The notes beneath the pieces are model-generated. The model worked only from the letters and a program-made list of their open reading frames with translations, was not told the DNA's origin and made no database searches. The translations under genes were made by a program, and so were the position numbers. DNA of 64,000 nt from Saccopteryx bilineata (Eukaryota > Chordata > Mammalia > Chiroptera > Emballonuridae), in contig NC_089490.1 in NCBI RefSeq assembly GCF_036850765.1, positions 295,908,982 through 295,972,981 of the forward strand, written 5' to 3'. Below, piece by piece: positions 46,831 through 57,326 of the stretch; position 1 is the first letter of the stretch; each line of letters begins with the position of its first letter.

Positions 46831-47689
46831 GTGCTCAGTGCATATCAGGTGGCCAGGACCACATGCAAATACCTACATGCAGAATAAACTCAGTACTCAT
46901 CACACTGGCATTTAAGACCCTCCGGAATCATGCTCCACACAGCACTTTCTCAGCAAGTGTGTTCTCAAGAAGCCTTACACAATGATGACTTCGTGCCAGC
47001 GAGCTGGCTGCCCTCCGGGGTCTGGTGGTCAGCCGCAGACACCAAACGTGGTCTTTCCTCTTAGCCAAACTCGTGAGTATGGCTAAGAAGAAAACCAGAA
47101 GACCAGTTTATTATTTTACATGATAAAATTCTTGTTGTAGAGGCTAGCATACTTAAGATAGTCATGACCGGTAATTGTTTCTCTCTGCAGGCAAATCTAA
47201 AAGAAATGCTAAGTTACAATCAAAAGAATACTTGGTGAGTATAGAAAGAGAAGAAGCAGATTGAGTATTTAGCAAGATCAGTTATCTCTTCATCTAAGCA
47301 AATATCAACCGAAGCCCCTGATCTGGGCATCTCCCCACACCATGCTCTTACCAATGAGAGCAGAATTTATCCCTTTTTGACAGGGTGGGACAGGGTTGGT
47401 CAAATTTCATTGGCTAGGCTTCTAAGACTGGCCTAGCCCTACTTTTTCTGATTGCTTTCTTCACACGTGTTAGTTTTATAAATTCTATCTTGTTACAATG
47501 AAACCCTTTACACAGTCTGATGTTTAAGCGGACCTGACCTACCTGAGCTCTGGCCCACTGTTACCGACAGCCTTCTTCCCTCCATGCTCTCGGGTTACAT
47601 CACTGTGGCCTCCTCGCGATCCTCCAAGCATTCTTCACTTGTCCCCTTCATAGAGTTTCCCTCGTGGCCAGCCCCACATTATATGCCTC
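46831..47689. other. intergenic with probable L2 pieces
   Basis: 46905-46985 (ACTGGCATTTAAGACCCTCC, GGAATCATGCTCCACAC) resembles another part of the L2 3' UTR. The rest is unassigned. Confidence 0.45.
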
Positions 47690-47870
47690 ACCCAACTCCG
47701 CCATGATGCGTTCTCCCTACCTACCCCCCACCCGCCTCTCCACAGCCTGCCCCACACTTCGAGATTCAGCTCAGATTCCAGCTTCTATAATGTTGTCTGC
47801 TCCAATCACTCTGCCTCATTTGTTACTTCTCCTGCATTAGAACACCCACTCATTCTGGATATCACTTATT
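47690..47870 (+). repeat. L2 LINE fragment
   Basis: CTTCGAGATTCAGCTCAGAT and CAATCACTCTGCCTCATTTG in L2 sense order. The 3' part is cut by the adjacent SINE. Confidence 0.5.
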
Positions 47871-47875
47871 AGGGT

Positions 47876-48276
47876 TTTTTTGTTTTGTTTTGTTCTGGTT
47901 TTTAGTGAGAAGCAGGGAGGCGGTCAGACAGACTCTTGCATGTGCCCGACCAGGATCCATCTGACATGCCCACTAGGGGGCCATGCTCTGCCCATCTCAT
48001 CTGGGGCTGTTGCTCTATTGCAACCAGAGCCATTTTTTAGTGCCTGAGGCAGAGGTCATTCTCAGCACTCGGGGCCAGCTTCGCTCTAATTGAGCCCTGG
48101 CTGCAGGAAGGAAGGGGAAGAGAGAGATAAAGAAAGAACAAGAAAGAGAGAAGTGATAGAGGGAGGGGTGGAGAAGCAGATGGTTGCTTCTCCTGTGTGT
48201 GCCCTGGCTGAGAATTGAACCCAGGACATCCACACACCAGACTGATGCTCTACCACTGAGCCCATCAGCCAAGACC
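47876..48276 (-). mobile_element. tRNA-headed bat-type SINE
   Basis: Reversed order: a T-rich tail, AGTGAGAAGCAGGGAGGCGG, GCCCACTAGGGGGCCATGCT, GAAGCAGATGGTTGCTTCTC and CTGTGTGTGCCCTGGCTGAG. Then come the boxes TTGAACCCAGGACATCC and CAGACTGATGCTCTACCACT. Same subfamily as 49607-49974. Confidence 0.85.
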
Positions 48277-49588
48277 ATATTAGATCCTTTAGTGAGTGAA
48301 TTTGTCATCAGCTAAATTGTAATATCTCTGGAAACAAGAATTTTACCTTAGAAAGCAACAGTTCAGATGGCTATCATGCACTCACAGAGAGAGGGGAGGC
48401 ATCCCCAACAGCCCCTCCTGGGACCTCCTGCCATCACGACATTGCCACCTCCAGACGACTTTCCAGGCCAAGTCCCCCCTCTGGCCCTGACGTTCCTCCC
48501 TCTCACACTGGGCCTTTCTGCCATTGTCCAGGCCCCCTTCCTGCCTCCTGCCCCCACTTCTGCCTTCCCCCCATCCTCTAGAGCCTCTCTAGCCACCGTG
48601 GAAGTCCCCATAGCTCCTCCTGTCTGTCTCCTGCCCCCAGCTGGCTCCTTGGAGCACCTGGGCCCCCCACCTGGGAACCGCAGTCCCAGGCACCTCATCC
48701 TCTTCCCCATCTGTGCTTCTATCCAAAACGAGACTCTGTGCTGTGGCTGAATGTGCTGCCCTCACAGGCCCTACCCCCCACTCTCCCTCCCTGACCTCAG
48801 CTAAGGTAGGGTCACCTCTGCAGACCCCAGAAGCACAGTGAAAACTGTGCCTACCAAGCAGCTGGCGCTCATGGGACATCCAGTCAGGACAAGGTGCCCA
48901 GCTCCATTCCCTTGCAGGAACTTTTTTGTGGGAAGACCTCTGGGTTCTCACTCCCAAGTGATCAGCACCTCGGCCAGCACCAAAAGAGCCACTGGCTAAG
49001 TCCTGGGACAACAGGGATTTTCCCAGGCCAGGGCCACGGTTCGGACCAGGAGTGACTGGGTCATAAGATGTGGGTCCAGGACCTGAACAGAGTCACAGTG
49101 AACTAGCCAGTGCTCTCCAGGAACAAGTGGCCTGCCGTGCAGAGGAAGAAGAGGCTCTAGGCAGCCCTGATTCTCACCTGTGCATCCTCTTGCAGGAGCT
49201 AATGACTGCGCACAACCAGGTCTGCTGCTGGTTCGGGCAGCAGCAGTCAAGGTTATGGGCAAGCAACAGACAGAGGAACTTAAAGAAGACAGAGGCAGGT
49301 GGGAAAGAGAAAGCTCTCCAGAACCCATCCGGGAGGAAGAGAGGCAAAGGAAGAGGCTGCCCACCTCAGCCTTACTTTCCCCAAGACACACCCTCAGCCA
49401 GGTCTATTCTCTATACAGCTCTACTCTGCAAACCCAGATATGCTGAATCAATAGGAAACCTACAGGAAGTGGCCCTATTTCTCATGCAACCCTGGGCCAG
49501 TCCTTCTGAGCATAACTCTTAAACTTCCTTACCTTTTCCTTAGAGAAAGTCAGACTGAGAGAGGGTGAGACTTCTATCACAACCAGAA
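48277..49588. other. intergenic, GC-rich, no gene recognised
   Basis: Several overlapping open frames on both strands (48363-49522) reflect GC-rich composition. One frame (49070-49522) has a WF.QQ..R motif faintly like a homeodomain recognition helix, but no upstream helices, so it is not called. Confidence 0.45.
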
Positions 49589-49606
49589 AATAATAATAAA
49601 ATTGCT

Positions 49607-49974
49607 AGCCCTGGCCGGTTGGCTCAGTGGTAGAGCGTCGGCCTGGCATGCAGGAGTCCTGGGTTCGATTCCCTGCCAGGGCACACAGGAGAAGCGCCCA
49701 TCTGTTTCTCCACCCCTCCCCCTCTCCTTCCTCTCTGTCTCTCTCTTCCCCTCCTGCAGCCAAGGCTCCACTGGAGCAAAGTTGGCCCAGGCACTGAGGA
49801 TGGCTCTATGGCCTCTGCCTCAGGCACTAGAATGGCTCCGGTTGCAACAGAGCAACGCCCCAGATGGGCACAGCATCGTCCCCTAGTGGGCATGCCAGGT
49901 GGATCCCAGTCAGGCACATATGGGAATCTGTGTCTCTGCGTCCCCACTTCTCACTTTATAAAAATACAAAAAAT
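49607..49974 (+). mobile_element. tRNA-headed bat-type SINE, well preserved
   Basis: It begins GCCCTGGCCGGTTGGCTCAG with a clear A box (TGGCTCAGTGGTAGAGCGTC) and B box (GGGTTCGATTCC). It continues CACACAGGAGAAGCGCCCAT, a CT-rich tract, GGCACTGAGGATGGCTCT and a poly(A)-like tail. Target duplications of about 18 bp (AATAATAATAAAATTGCT) lie at 49589-49606 and 49975-49992. Confidence 0.9.
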
Positions 49975-49992
49975 AATAATAATAAAATTGCT

Positions 49993-51760
49993 TTGTAAAG
50001 GTGTTCACATGCCACAGCTGAAGAGCTCTTCGGCAGCCTCTATAAATTCTCATTCGCTAGGTGGGACGCTGCTATGACTGTACCTGGGGACCATCCTCTA
50101 ACCCCTTTTCCCCAGAAGTCAGATGAGCACTGGGAGGACTTGACACCCACCCAGCATAGGCCGTTGGAGTCAAGGAGGTCGGCAGACAGCGGGGTAGAGA
50201 AGCCCATCAGATGGAACACAGACATTCTCAGGCACACCTTTGCCAATGGCATTCATGGTTTCAAAATGGTCTGTCATTTTCTTTTATTTAAAAGAAAAAA
50301 AAAAAGGATAAAGTATTTAAAACTTGCCTGGAGTCACACAGCTAGTAAAAGGCAAAGCCAGGTCTTGACCTTGTTTTGTCAGACACACAACCTCTGCACA
50401 GCATCACCATGGAAAAGCTCAAAGATGCTTTTTGATTGTATTATTTTAAATATATTTTAATAAAAATCTTCCAGAGATGGATCGTATACATCCCAAAATT
50501 CAAAAACAGAGAAAACTAAGCAGGGCCAGCACCTCCTTACTTCCGCTCCTTAGTCACTGAACAGAATCGGTGCTGGTTTGGTGTGATCGCAGCGGAACTT
50601 CCCAGGTGCTCCCCAGACCTGGCTGATGGGCGAGCACGAGGGGAGAGAGAGGAACCTTCGTCTGCCTGCATTGCTTCCTTTACACTGGCTCGGTTCCGGC
50701 CAAATGTTCAGAAGGCACATGCCTGGGCTTTATGTATTCATACAGCTAGTTTCCATACAGCACACCAGAGCCACCTGGACCACCCCGGGAGTCCCACGGT
50801 GCTGTCGCTTCGGGGCCCACATCTCCCTCCGGCAAGTTCCTCCTCGCAAGAACACGTCTCCCCTAGAGCACCGCGTGTCCTGAGCTTCCGGGCTTGTTGC
50901 CTGGCAGCTCCCACGTGATGGAAACCCTCATTCCAGTGGTTTCTTCTGAGTCACGTGGGCAAACTCGCCGAGCTTCTGCGATGCAGATTTTGTGAGAAGC
51001 CAGATGTTTACTTCCAGTGACATCCTGTGAAAGGTAGCTGTTGTTAAACTAACGTTTTTCATTTTTTTCTTTCTTTAATTTTTATCTGTCTTTGGTGTAA
51101 ATCTGGTGTGTTTTTTTTTTGTCCATATGATATCTACTACCTGCTGAAATATTTTATTTTGAGGTTACAAATATATTTTTATGGTCAGTTTTAACACATT
51201 ATTTCATGCCCTGGAAAACAAGCCTTTTTTCTTTGCCAGTTCTTGATTCAGAATTATCATGAATACACAATATTTGATTCTTATACAAAATATGATTCCA
51301 CGTCTAGAATTGGATTTTCATTTGACTCTGCACTTAACACGTCCCTGGCTCTGACCGTGTCTGGCTGGCACCAAGTCATTCTCCTTCTCCTCCGTCTCAT
51401 CGGAAACCGGATGCGCATAGTAAAGCAGCCTGGTCCAGGAGGGCCAGTGAATCTGACAACTAAGGAAGTAAACTGGAGGCTTTGCACGGGCAGAGTTTCT
51501 TAAGGGAGGCTTTTTAATACTTCTGAGTCAGAGCTGTATTTTGGACAATTGAACATGTGAGGCAGGTAAGTGGGATAGGACAGTCCTTGGGTAACCTACA
51601 GCATCCCACAGCACAGAGATGACCTTTTCTTTATTGACAACAGACTGGGACTCCGGAAGGCCCTCATCTGTCTGCGGCCTTTCCTTGAAAGCACTTGCAT
51701 TTTGGGTTATGCTACTGGTACCCTGACAGAGCAAAAAAAGTACAAATAAAAGACCAGAAA
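49993..51760. other. intergenic, MIR at 50300-50420, no gene recognised
   Basis: A reversed MIR core lies at 50300-50420 (TTGCCTGGAGTCACACAGCT, AGTAAAAGGCAAAGCCAGG). Elsewhere nothing is recognised; 50580-50930 is GC-rich. Confidence 0.5.
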
Positions 51761-52029
51761 TATGTCGTATTTCCCCATGTATAAGATGCTCCCATGTATA
51801 AGACACACCTTAATTTTGGGGCCCAAATTTTGAAAAAAAAAATGTATTACATAAAATTATTGAACTCAAGTTTTATTCATCATAAAATTTATACAACTCC
51901 TCATCACTGTCAAACTCCCAACCATTAGCTTGTCCTCACCTGTGTCTGATGAGGACATCACTGTCTTCATATATTGCTTCGTCCTCAGTTCCATCTATGG
52001 CATCTGAAAGGCCACCCTTCTTAAATGAC

Positions 52030-52125
52030 TTGACCAAACTTACGTTCAGCAGCACGATTTCCATTCACTTTTGCAAACTGGATCACTTTTAACTTGAATT
52101 GAGCACTGTATAAAAATCTTTTCTG
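52030..52125 (-). pseudogene. transposase N-terminal remnant (CENP-B-like helix-turn-helix)
   Basis: An in-frame segment with YSAQFKLKVIQFAKVNGNRA and AERKFG, typical of the DNA-binding start of pogo-type transposases. It is followed by a stop and the deletion junction. The SINE insertion separates it from its first six codons (52505 and beyond). Confidence 0.7.
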
Positions 52126-52490
52126 GGCCCTGGCTGGTTGGCTCAGCGGTAGAGCATCGGCCTGGAGTGCGGGGGACCCGGGTTCGATTCCCGGCCAGGG
52201 CACACAGGAGAAGCGCCCATTTGCTTCTCCACCCCCACCCCCTCCTTCCTCTCTGTCTCTCTCTTCCCCTCCTGCAGCCAAGGCTCCATTGGAGCATGGA
52301 TGGCCTGGGCGCTGGGGATGGCTCCTTGGCCTCTGCCCCAGGCGCTAGAGTGGCTCTGGTCACGCAGAGCGATGCCCCGAGGGGCAGAGCGTCGCCCTTG
52401 GTGGGCGTGCCGGGTGGATCCCGGTCGGGCTTATGCAGGAGTCTGTCTGACTGTCTCTCCCCGTTTCCAGCTTCAGAAAAAAAAAAAAAA
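52126..52490 (+). mobile_element. tRNA-headed bat-type SINE, young, nested
   Basis: It begins GGCCCTGGCTGGTTGGCTCAG with near-ideal A and B boxes (GGGTTCGATTCCCGG) and ends in about 19 A residues. Perfect 14-bp target duplications AAAAATCTTTTCTG lie at 52112-52125 and 52491-52504. It is the best-preserved SINE of the window. It lies inside the transposase remnant, so it is younger than that element. Confidence 0.95.
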
Positions 52491-52764
52491 AAAAATCTTT
52501 TCTGAGCCATTTCTGGGCAGAATGTGGCAAAACATAACCTACCGTAATACACCGGTAACAAGTGCGAAACAATGAACACAAAGACAACAAGTGCGAAAAA
52601 ACAGGAAATGCAAGTAAAATGATCTACAACGATGAGCGCAAAAACAAGCATGAAAAAGTGGGAAATGTAAGTAAAGAAATCTAAAACCACTGTATAAGAC
52701 ACACACAGTTTTTAGACCCCAAATTTATTGGAAAAGGATGCATCTTATACACGGAGAAATACGG

Positions 52765-54739
52765 TAATATGCAGCCATTACAAATTCACTCCCAAAACTA
52801 GACTGTGCTTTGCAGAGGGATTACAGATTTGCTTGTGAAGTGCAGGGGCTTCTTACTTACTAACACGGTATTCCAATTCATCCGGGCAATGCTGGGCCTG
52901 GGAAATGTTCCCTCACATTTTTTTTTTTTTGTCTTGGTCATCTTATATTTTGACTTTCTTCACTGGCCCTATTCTGTGAATGCTTGTCATTCAAACTAGA
53001 GGCAAGGATTCCACTTGGGCCGTCTCTAAAATACCATGACTAAAGTTGAATGATCCTCACAGACAGGGATTTATGGCCCAAATTCCTCCAAATTACATTT
53101 GATAACAAGCAAACCCTTCTGATTCAGAGGACTTCCAGCTAATTAATTATAGGGCCCAACTAAAATCATTTTTGGCAGATGTCTCCCAAAATGTAATTGG
53201 TTCATATCCAATTATCTCATAAAACAGATACATTTATTTAAAACTAAAACAAGCATGTCTTTCAATTAATGCATCCTGGAAGTTTCATCAGAACATGGCT
53301 TTGATCAAGACCGTGTCATCTGCCGGCACATTATCCAGGTTTTATGTGGTCATTGAAGGGAACCAGTAACAACTGCTCTAACATTTTATAGGCCCAAAGC
53401 TTCTCGTCATGCTCTGCAGTGTTAAATTTTCAAGACTTCATCATTTTTTTTCAAGTATCAGAAAAGCCCCAGAACTATTTCCTAAGAACAACTTCTAGTC
53501 CACTGCCCCGTGCAGTGGTCGAATGGCTATGAATCCAAGTAGACGGCATATTTTGCCTCCTCCCATGTCATAAAATAGTGTCAAATTTCCATCTGTTTAT
53601 CCATTATTACCAGAGGATATTGTTCTATCCTCAATTGACATACTATCCAAAAACATAACACCAAACTGTCGACGGTCCGATTTTTATGAAAAGCTCAGGT
53701 TTAGAAAAGCGATGTTGATGGACAGTTATTTTAAAGATGTGGTGTATACAAGCCAATGTGGCACAAGTCTATCCTGTCAGCAAATTCGACAGCAGAAAAC
53801 ATGGAACTGAGCTATGAGGTCTCAGCCTGTGCAGATCTGCCTTCCCTGAGCTATACTGTCAGTGTCAAGCCCTTGGCTTTGACAAGAAACAGTAGAAGAA
53901 AAAGGCTTAGGAGACTGGATGCCACACGTGCTGCAGGCAAATAAATGGCTTGAAGACACTGCAGTCTCAGTCACTCAGTGCCTCTCTGATGAGCCTACTG
54001 AGGAACGCGTTCTGGAATCCATGCTAACACAATCGATAGCCAAGCGAAGAGACATAAACCTTGCTGCAATCCAGGGGCCACTTACTGCGGGCTGCATTGA
54101 TGGGAAGGCTCCTCTAGACCCGATATCAATATGATGGTGCCTGAAGGAGCTCCTTAACTCAGGACTTTATGGATCTATTAACAAGGCCAGTGGGAACTAT
54201 GTACCTCACTTAGTTATGATGCCCGGGAATGATGGACAATGGAGTGGTGGTATCAGTTACTGGACCCGAAGAAGAAGTTGGCTGGTTGGTACTTGAAGAA
54301 CCGTTTTGTCTTCCTCCTCTTCTTGCCTGTCCCATTCAGCTGATGGATATGCTCTCCACTGCTCCTTCCTGTTTCAGGGCACTTCCTATGAGATTCTGCT
54401 GTGCCCACAGCAATCGTTGGCTGAGGACACCCCTGCAGGTGCCCTCTGCTAAGTTCATTCATGAGCCCAAGGACAGTCAACTGCCTTTCTTTCCTCGGTG
54501 TCCCAAGAAGACGCCCTCCGTGAAGGCTGGCTCTTCTTGCCCAGCACTGAGCCAATAAGAGGGTTCACCTCTCTTCTTTGGTCTTGAAAAGTGATTTTCT
54601 GCTGAATCACATGTTGGGCTGAGAGTTGGGGCACCATAACAGTTCCCCGCTAACTCTCTAGAAAACAGCTTCCCCACTGCTGCAGCCCAGGAAGGCTCCC
54701 GTTGAACAATTTTATTGAGGAGTAAAGGTTTTGGGTACC
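52765..54739. other. intergenic, no gene recognised
   Basis: A homeodomain-motif-rich stretch lies at about 53130-53220. The 53760-54560 part has moderate open frames with no recognised domain. Confidence 0.5.
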
Positions 54740-54870
54740 CTAGGAATTGAATTTGAATCCCAGCCTTGCCTTCTATTAGTTGTGTGACCTCAGGCAAGCT
54801 AGCGATCTCTCTGAGCCTTAGTTTCTTCATCTACTTACTTTGGCAAGGTTGTAGTAAGGGTTGCAAACTA
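54740..54870 (+). repeat. MIR fragment
   Basis: TTTGAATCCCAGCCTTGCCT, TTGTGTGACCTCAGGCAAGC and CTGAGCCTTAGTTTCTTCAT are well-preserved MIR core sequence. Confidence 0.85.
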
Positions 54871-54887
54871 ATGTTTCCCTTGAAAAA

Positions 54888-54950
54888 TGAAGAGGGGGAG
54901 GAAATGAAGGAAGGAGAGGAAAGCAGAAGGGGAAGAGAGGGCAAGATAAA
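54888..54950. repeat. homopurine tract
   Basis: About 60 bases almost entirely A and G on + (GAAGAGGGGGAGGAAATGAA and on), directly after a MIR core. Such tracts can form triplex DNA; no function is evident. Confidence 0.8.
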
Positions 54951-54959
54951 AGTGTAAAT

Positions 54960-55329
54960 GTTTTTCAAAACAAATTAAAAAAATCACATCTCCCTGTTTT
55001 TCCTTTGACTCTCAAGAAAACTAAGTGATAAATTATTCAGTTTGAACAGTAGACAAAATCTCCTGACCCACAATTTTAATGTTTCTTTCTCCTAGATCTT
55101 TTGTTCCTACTTTTACCTATTCCCGAGTCCTGAATTTTAAATCATATTTATAGTCCATTATTTTGTGTGCGTGTTTATTTATGTGGGTGGATTCTTCTCA
55201 TGTATTGAGCTTTGTTTGAGGTTTAAAGACTACCTCAAATCTTTTAACACATGAGATGCGGTGCACATATAAATATGTATATATTGCTGTGTTTAGCAAT
55301 ATATAATAGAACACTTCTGTGGCACGATG
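54960..55329. other. intergenic, no gene recognised
   Basis: AT-rich; nothing recognised. Confidence 0.5.
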
Positions 55330-55560
55330 TAATAATACAATATAGCCAGCAACCTCGCACCATCTTACTTAGTCCTCCTAGTGACCTTGTGAAGTAGATG
55401 TTATTATCTTCATTTCTAAGAGGAGACCACTCAGGCTCTGAGAGCGGCTTGCCTCAGCTTACTTAACCTTTTCCCAAGGGTCAGAATTTGACGTGCAGCC
55501 CAAGTCTTTTGAATCCCAGCCCAACGCTTTTCCTTCTGCCATCAAGCTGCCTCTCCAGAG
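55330..55560 (-). repeat. MIR
   Basis: Reversed MIR: TTAGTCCTCCTAGTGACCTT, GTAGATGTTATTATCTTCAT, CTCAGGCTCTGAGAGCGGCT, then AATCCCAGCCCAACGCT. Confidence 0.75.
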
Positions 55561-55614
55561 TCATGAGCCATTCCAGGTTTGCCACTGGGCTTGATTAACA
55601 ACACCCATAACCAC

Positions 55615-55850
55615 AGGGCACATGCATTGTGCTCCTGCGATGTGCCAGGCAGCTTACATGCACTAACTTGTTTAGTGCTCCGCATGAGCTGACGATACAG
55701 TGACTACATCACCCTCCCCTATACTCTATGCACTCTGGGAAGGCAGGCTCCCCAAGGTCAAGGCCGGGAAGGGGAGGACTTGGGATGTGAGCCCCAGTTA
55801 GTGTGACTCCAGAGCTCGCTTGCTCTAAACCGCTACCCTTGAGTGTATCA
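55615..55850 (-). repeat. second adjacent MIR
   Basis: TGTGCTCCTGCGATGTGCCA, GGCAGCTTACATGCACTAAC and GAGCTCGCTTGCTCTAAACC, in reversed MIR order, 55 bp after the previous one. Confidence 0.6.
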
Positions 55851-56584
55851 GTTCTGTCACCAAGCGGCACTTCCTGAGGGCAGTGTTCAAAGTGCTCTGG
55901 GCTTGTGTGATGTCACCGAGAGGCTGTGATAGAAGCAGGCAGCAGCAGCAGGCTGTCCCGGCTTCCCTGACCTCTCCTCAGAAGGAAGCTAGCCCCACAC
56001 AGACGGTCGGGTGGCCTCGCCACTCACCTGCCGCCGCTCATAAAGGCAGCGGGCCTCTGTGATCTCACTCAGATCTGTGTGGGTCACCGTTGCTGCCTCT
56101 GTGTCTTTCCTTCAGGTCAACCTGTGACTGTGATTTTCTTAATATTCTCTTTGCTGCCTGCTTTAAGACCTTAACGCAGATGGTAACGACAAAGCATGGA
56201 TCCTAGGCACTGGCCGTAGAAGCATCCTGGGACTGTTTTTGGAAGTATAATTATTACCTTGAAGTCTGTTCTTTTTATCTTTTGGATATATTCAGACTTT
56301 GGAGCCGTTTACCTTAAGATATGCTTTTAGGTTACAATAAACAAAGCTAAATATTTATGGAAACATTCAAAGAGGGAATGTTTTTTTTTCATCTCCATAC
56401 ATGAACCCAATTCCTTTCATTTGAGCGGGATTACTTTATTCTCTGGGCTGTCGCTCCTCTCCACTGAGCCTGCGGTGCCGCCTTTGTTGCTGCACCCCCA
56501 GCCCCGAGCCGCCCGAGGTCCCATCTCTACCCACGACCAGAGGCCTGATCTCAGACAGCGCCATGACTTCTTGAATCCTTGATT
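55851..56584. other. intergenic, no gene recognised
   Basis: GC-rich until 56110. No exon recognised. Confidence 0.5.
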
Positions 56585-56700
56585 TTGTTTAGGTCCTTTT
56601 CAATCATAAAATGAGGATAATAATTACCCTTTCAACCTCTCTGGTTGTTAAGAAAATCAAATGATACTCAATGTTAAAACACTTCAAAAATCGTCTGTGG
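56585..56700 (+). repeat. MIR 3' fragment
   Basis: ATAAAATGAGGATAATAATT, CCTCTCTGGTTGTTAAGAAA and ATCAAATGATACTCAATG follow the MIR 3' half. Confidence 0.65.
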
Positions 56701-56999
56701 TCATGAAAATGGAAGGTCACCGCTGTGGTCCCGGGTGCAGACTTCAGACAAAGGGCACATGCTGAAGGCTACGCCAGCATTCATTACAGAGGCATTTGGG
56801 CCCGCAGCCTAATTATTTGGAAGAGGAGTAGAAAATTCTATATTTCTTCCATTGTCCCTACCTGCCCCAAATCACAGGCACTGACTCTGGGACTAAGGTT
56901 TTAATGAGATCACTATGACCGAGTCTGCAGAGCTACAGGAAGAACGGACGCTGTGAGTGCAACTGCATTTACAGAGACATTTTCATTTTCTTAAAACAG
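56701..56999. other. intergenic, no gene recognised
   Basis: Nothing recognised. Confidence 0.45.
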
Positions 57000-57326
57000 A
57001 GGTGGTGGCAAACGACAGCCCGGGGCCAAACCCAGCCCACCACATGATCAACACCCCCCAGCTAAGAAAAGGTTTTACCACTTTAAATAACTGGGGGGGG
57101 GGGAGATCAAAAGAAGATAATTTTGTGGCATGTAAAAGTTATATGAAATCCAAGTTTTGGTGTCTACAAAGCTTTGAATGTTACCAATAAAAATTCTGTG
57201 AAAATTTGTTTTCTCTCTCGTTCTCGAGGTATCTACATAATATTCTCAGTTTTCTTTGTTGGCCCACGGCGCCTAAAATACACACTATCAGGCCCTTTAC
57301 ACGAAAAGGTTGCTGAGCCCCGTAGT
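57000..57326. mobile_element. old hAT-Charlie-type MITE
   Basis: Left CAGAGGTGGTGGCAAACGAC, then AGCCCGGGGCCAAACCCAGC; right GGCCCACGGCGCCTAAAATA, ACTATCAGGCCCTTTACACG and TTGCTGAGCCCCGT. This is the order of a fossil mammalian hAT-Charlie element. It contains a (G)12 run near 57092. Confidence 0.65.

Larger units (their letters stand above)
51763..52764 (-). mobile_element. pogo/Tigger-like DNA transposon deletion derivative, split by a SINE
   Basis: The ends are inverted: TCGTATTTCCCCATGTATAA on the left, and on the right the reverse complement CCGTATTTCTCCGTGTATAA. Both are bordered by TA (51761-51762, 52765-52766), as for pogo-type elements. On minus, 52030-52125 encodes a CENP-B-type helix-turn-helix start (FKLKVIQFAKVNGNRAAERK, then FG), preceded beyond the SINE by MAQKRF. 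It jumps to an acidic C-terminal remnant (EFDSDEELYKFYDE) near 51880-51930. The catalytic core is deleted, so it is non-autonomous. Family knowledge: such transposases cut and paste at TA. Confidence 0.8.

Noticed and set aside
47955..47985. CCACTAGGGGGCCA, resembling a CTCF core
   Set aside because: Two mismatches at constrained positions and part of a SINE; weaker than the pair at 10.7 kb.
49070..49522. Open frame with HNQVCCWFGQQQSR, reminiscent of a homeodomain recognition helix
   Set aside because: Helices 1 and 2 and the basic N-terminal arm are absent, and neighbouring frames on both strands are also open because the DNA is GC-rich. It is most likely chance.
49609..49685. tRNA-like sequence with A and B boxes
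   Set aside because: It is the head of a SINE with target duplications and a poly(A)-type tail, not a tRNA gene. The same applies to the other SINE heads.
49624..52702. Protein-like frames such as RFSCVPWPGIEPGSPA within SINEs
   Set aside because: They are translations of the SINE tRNA head and body and recur with every copy; not genes.
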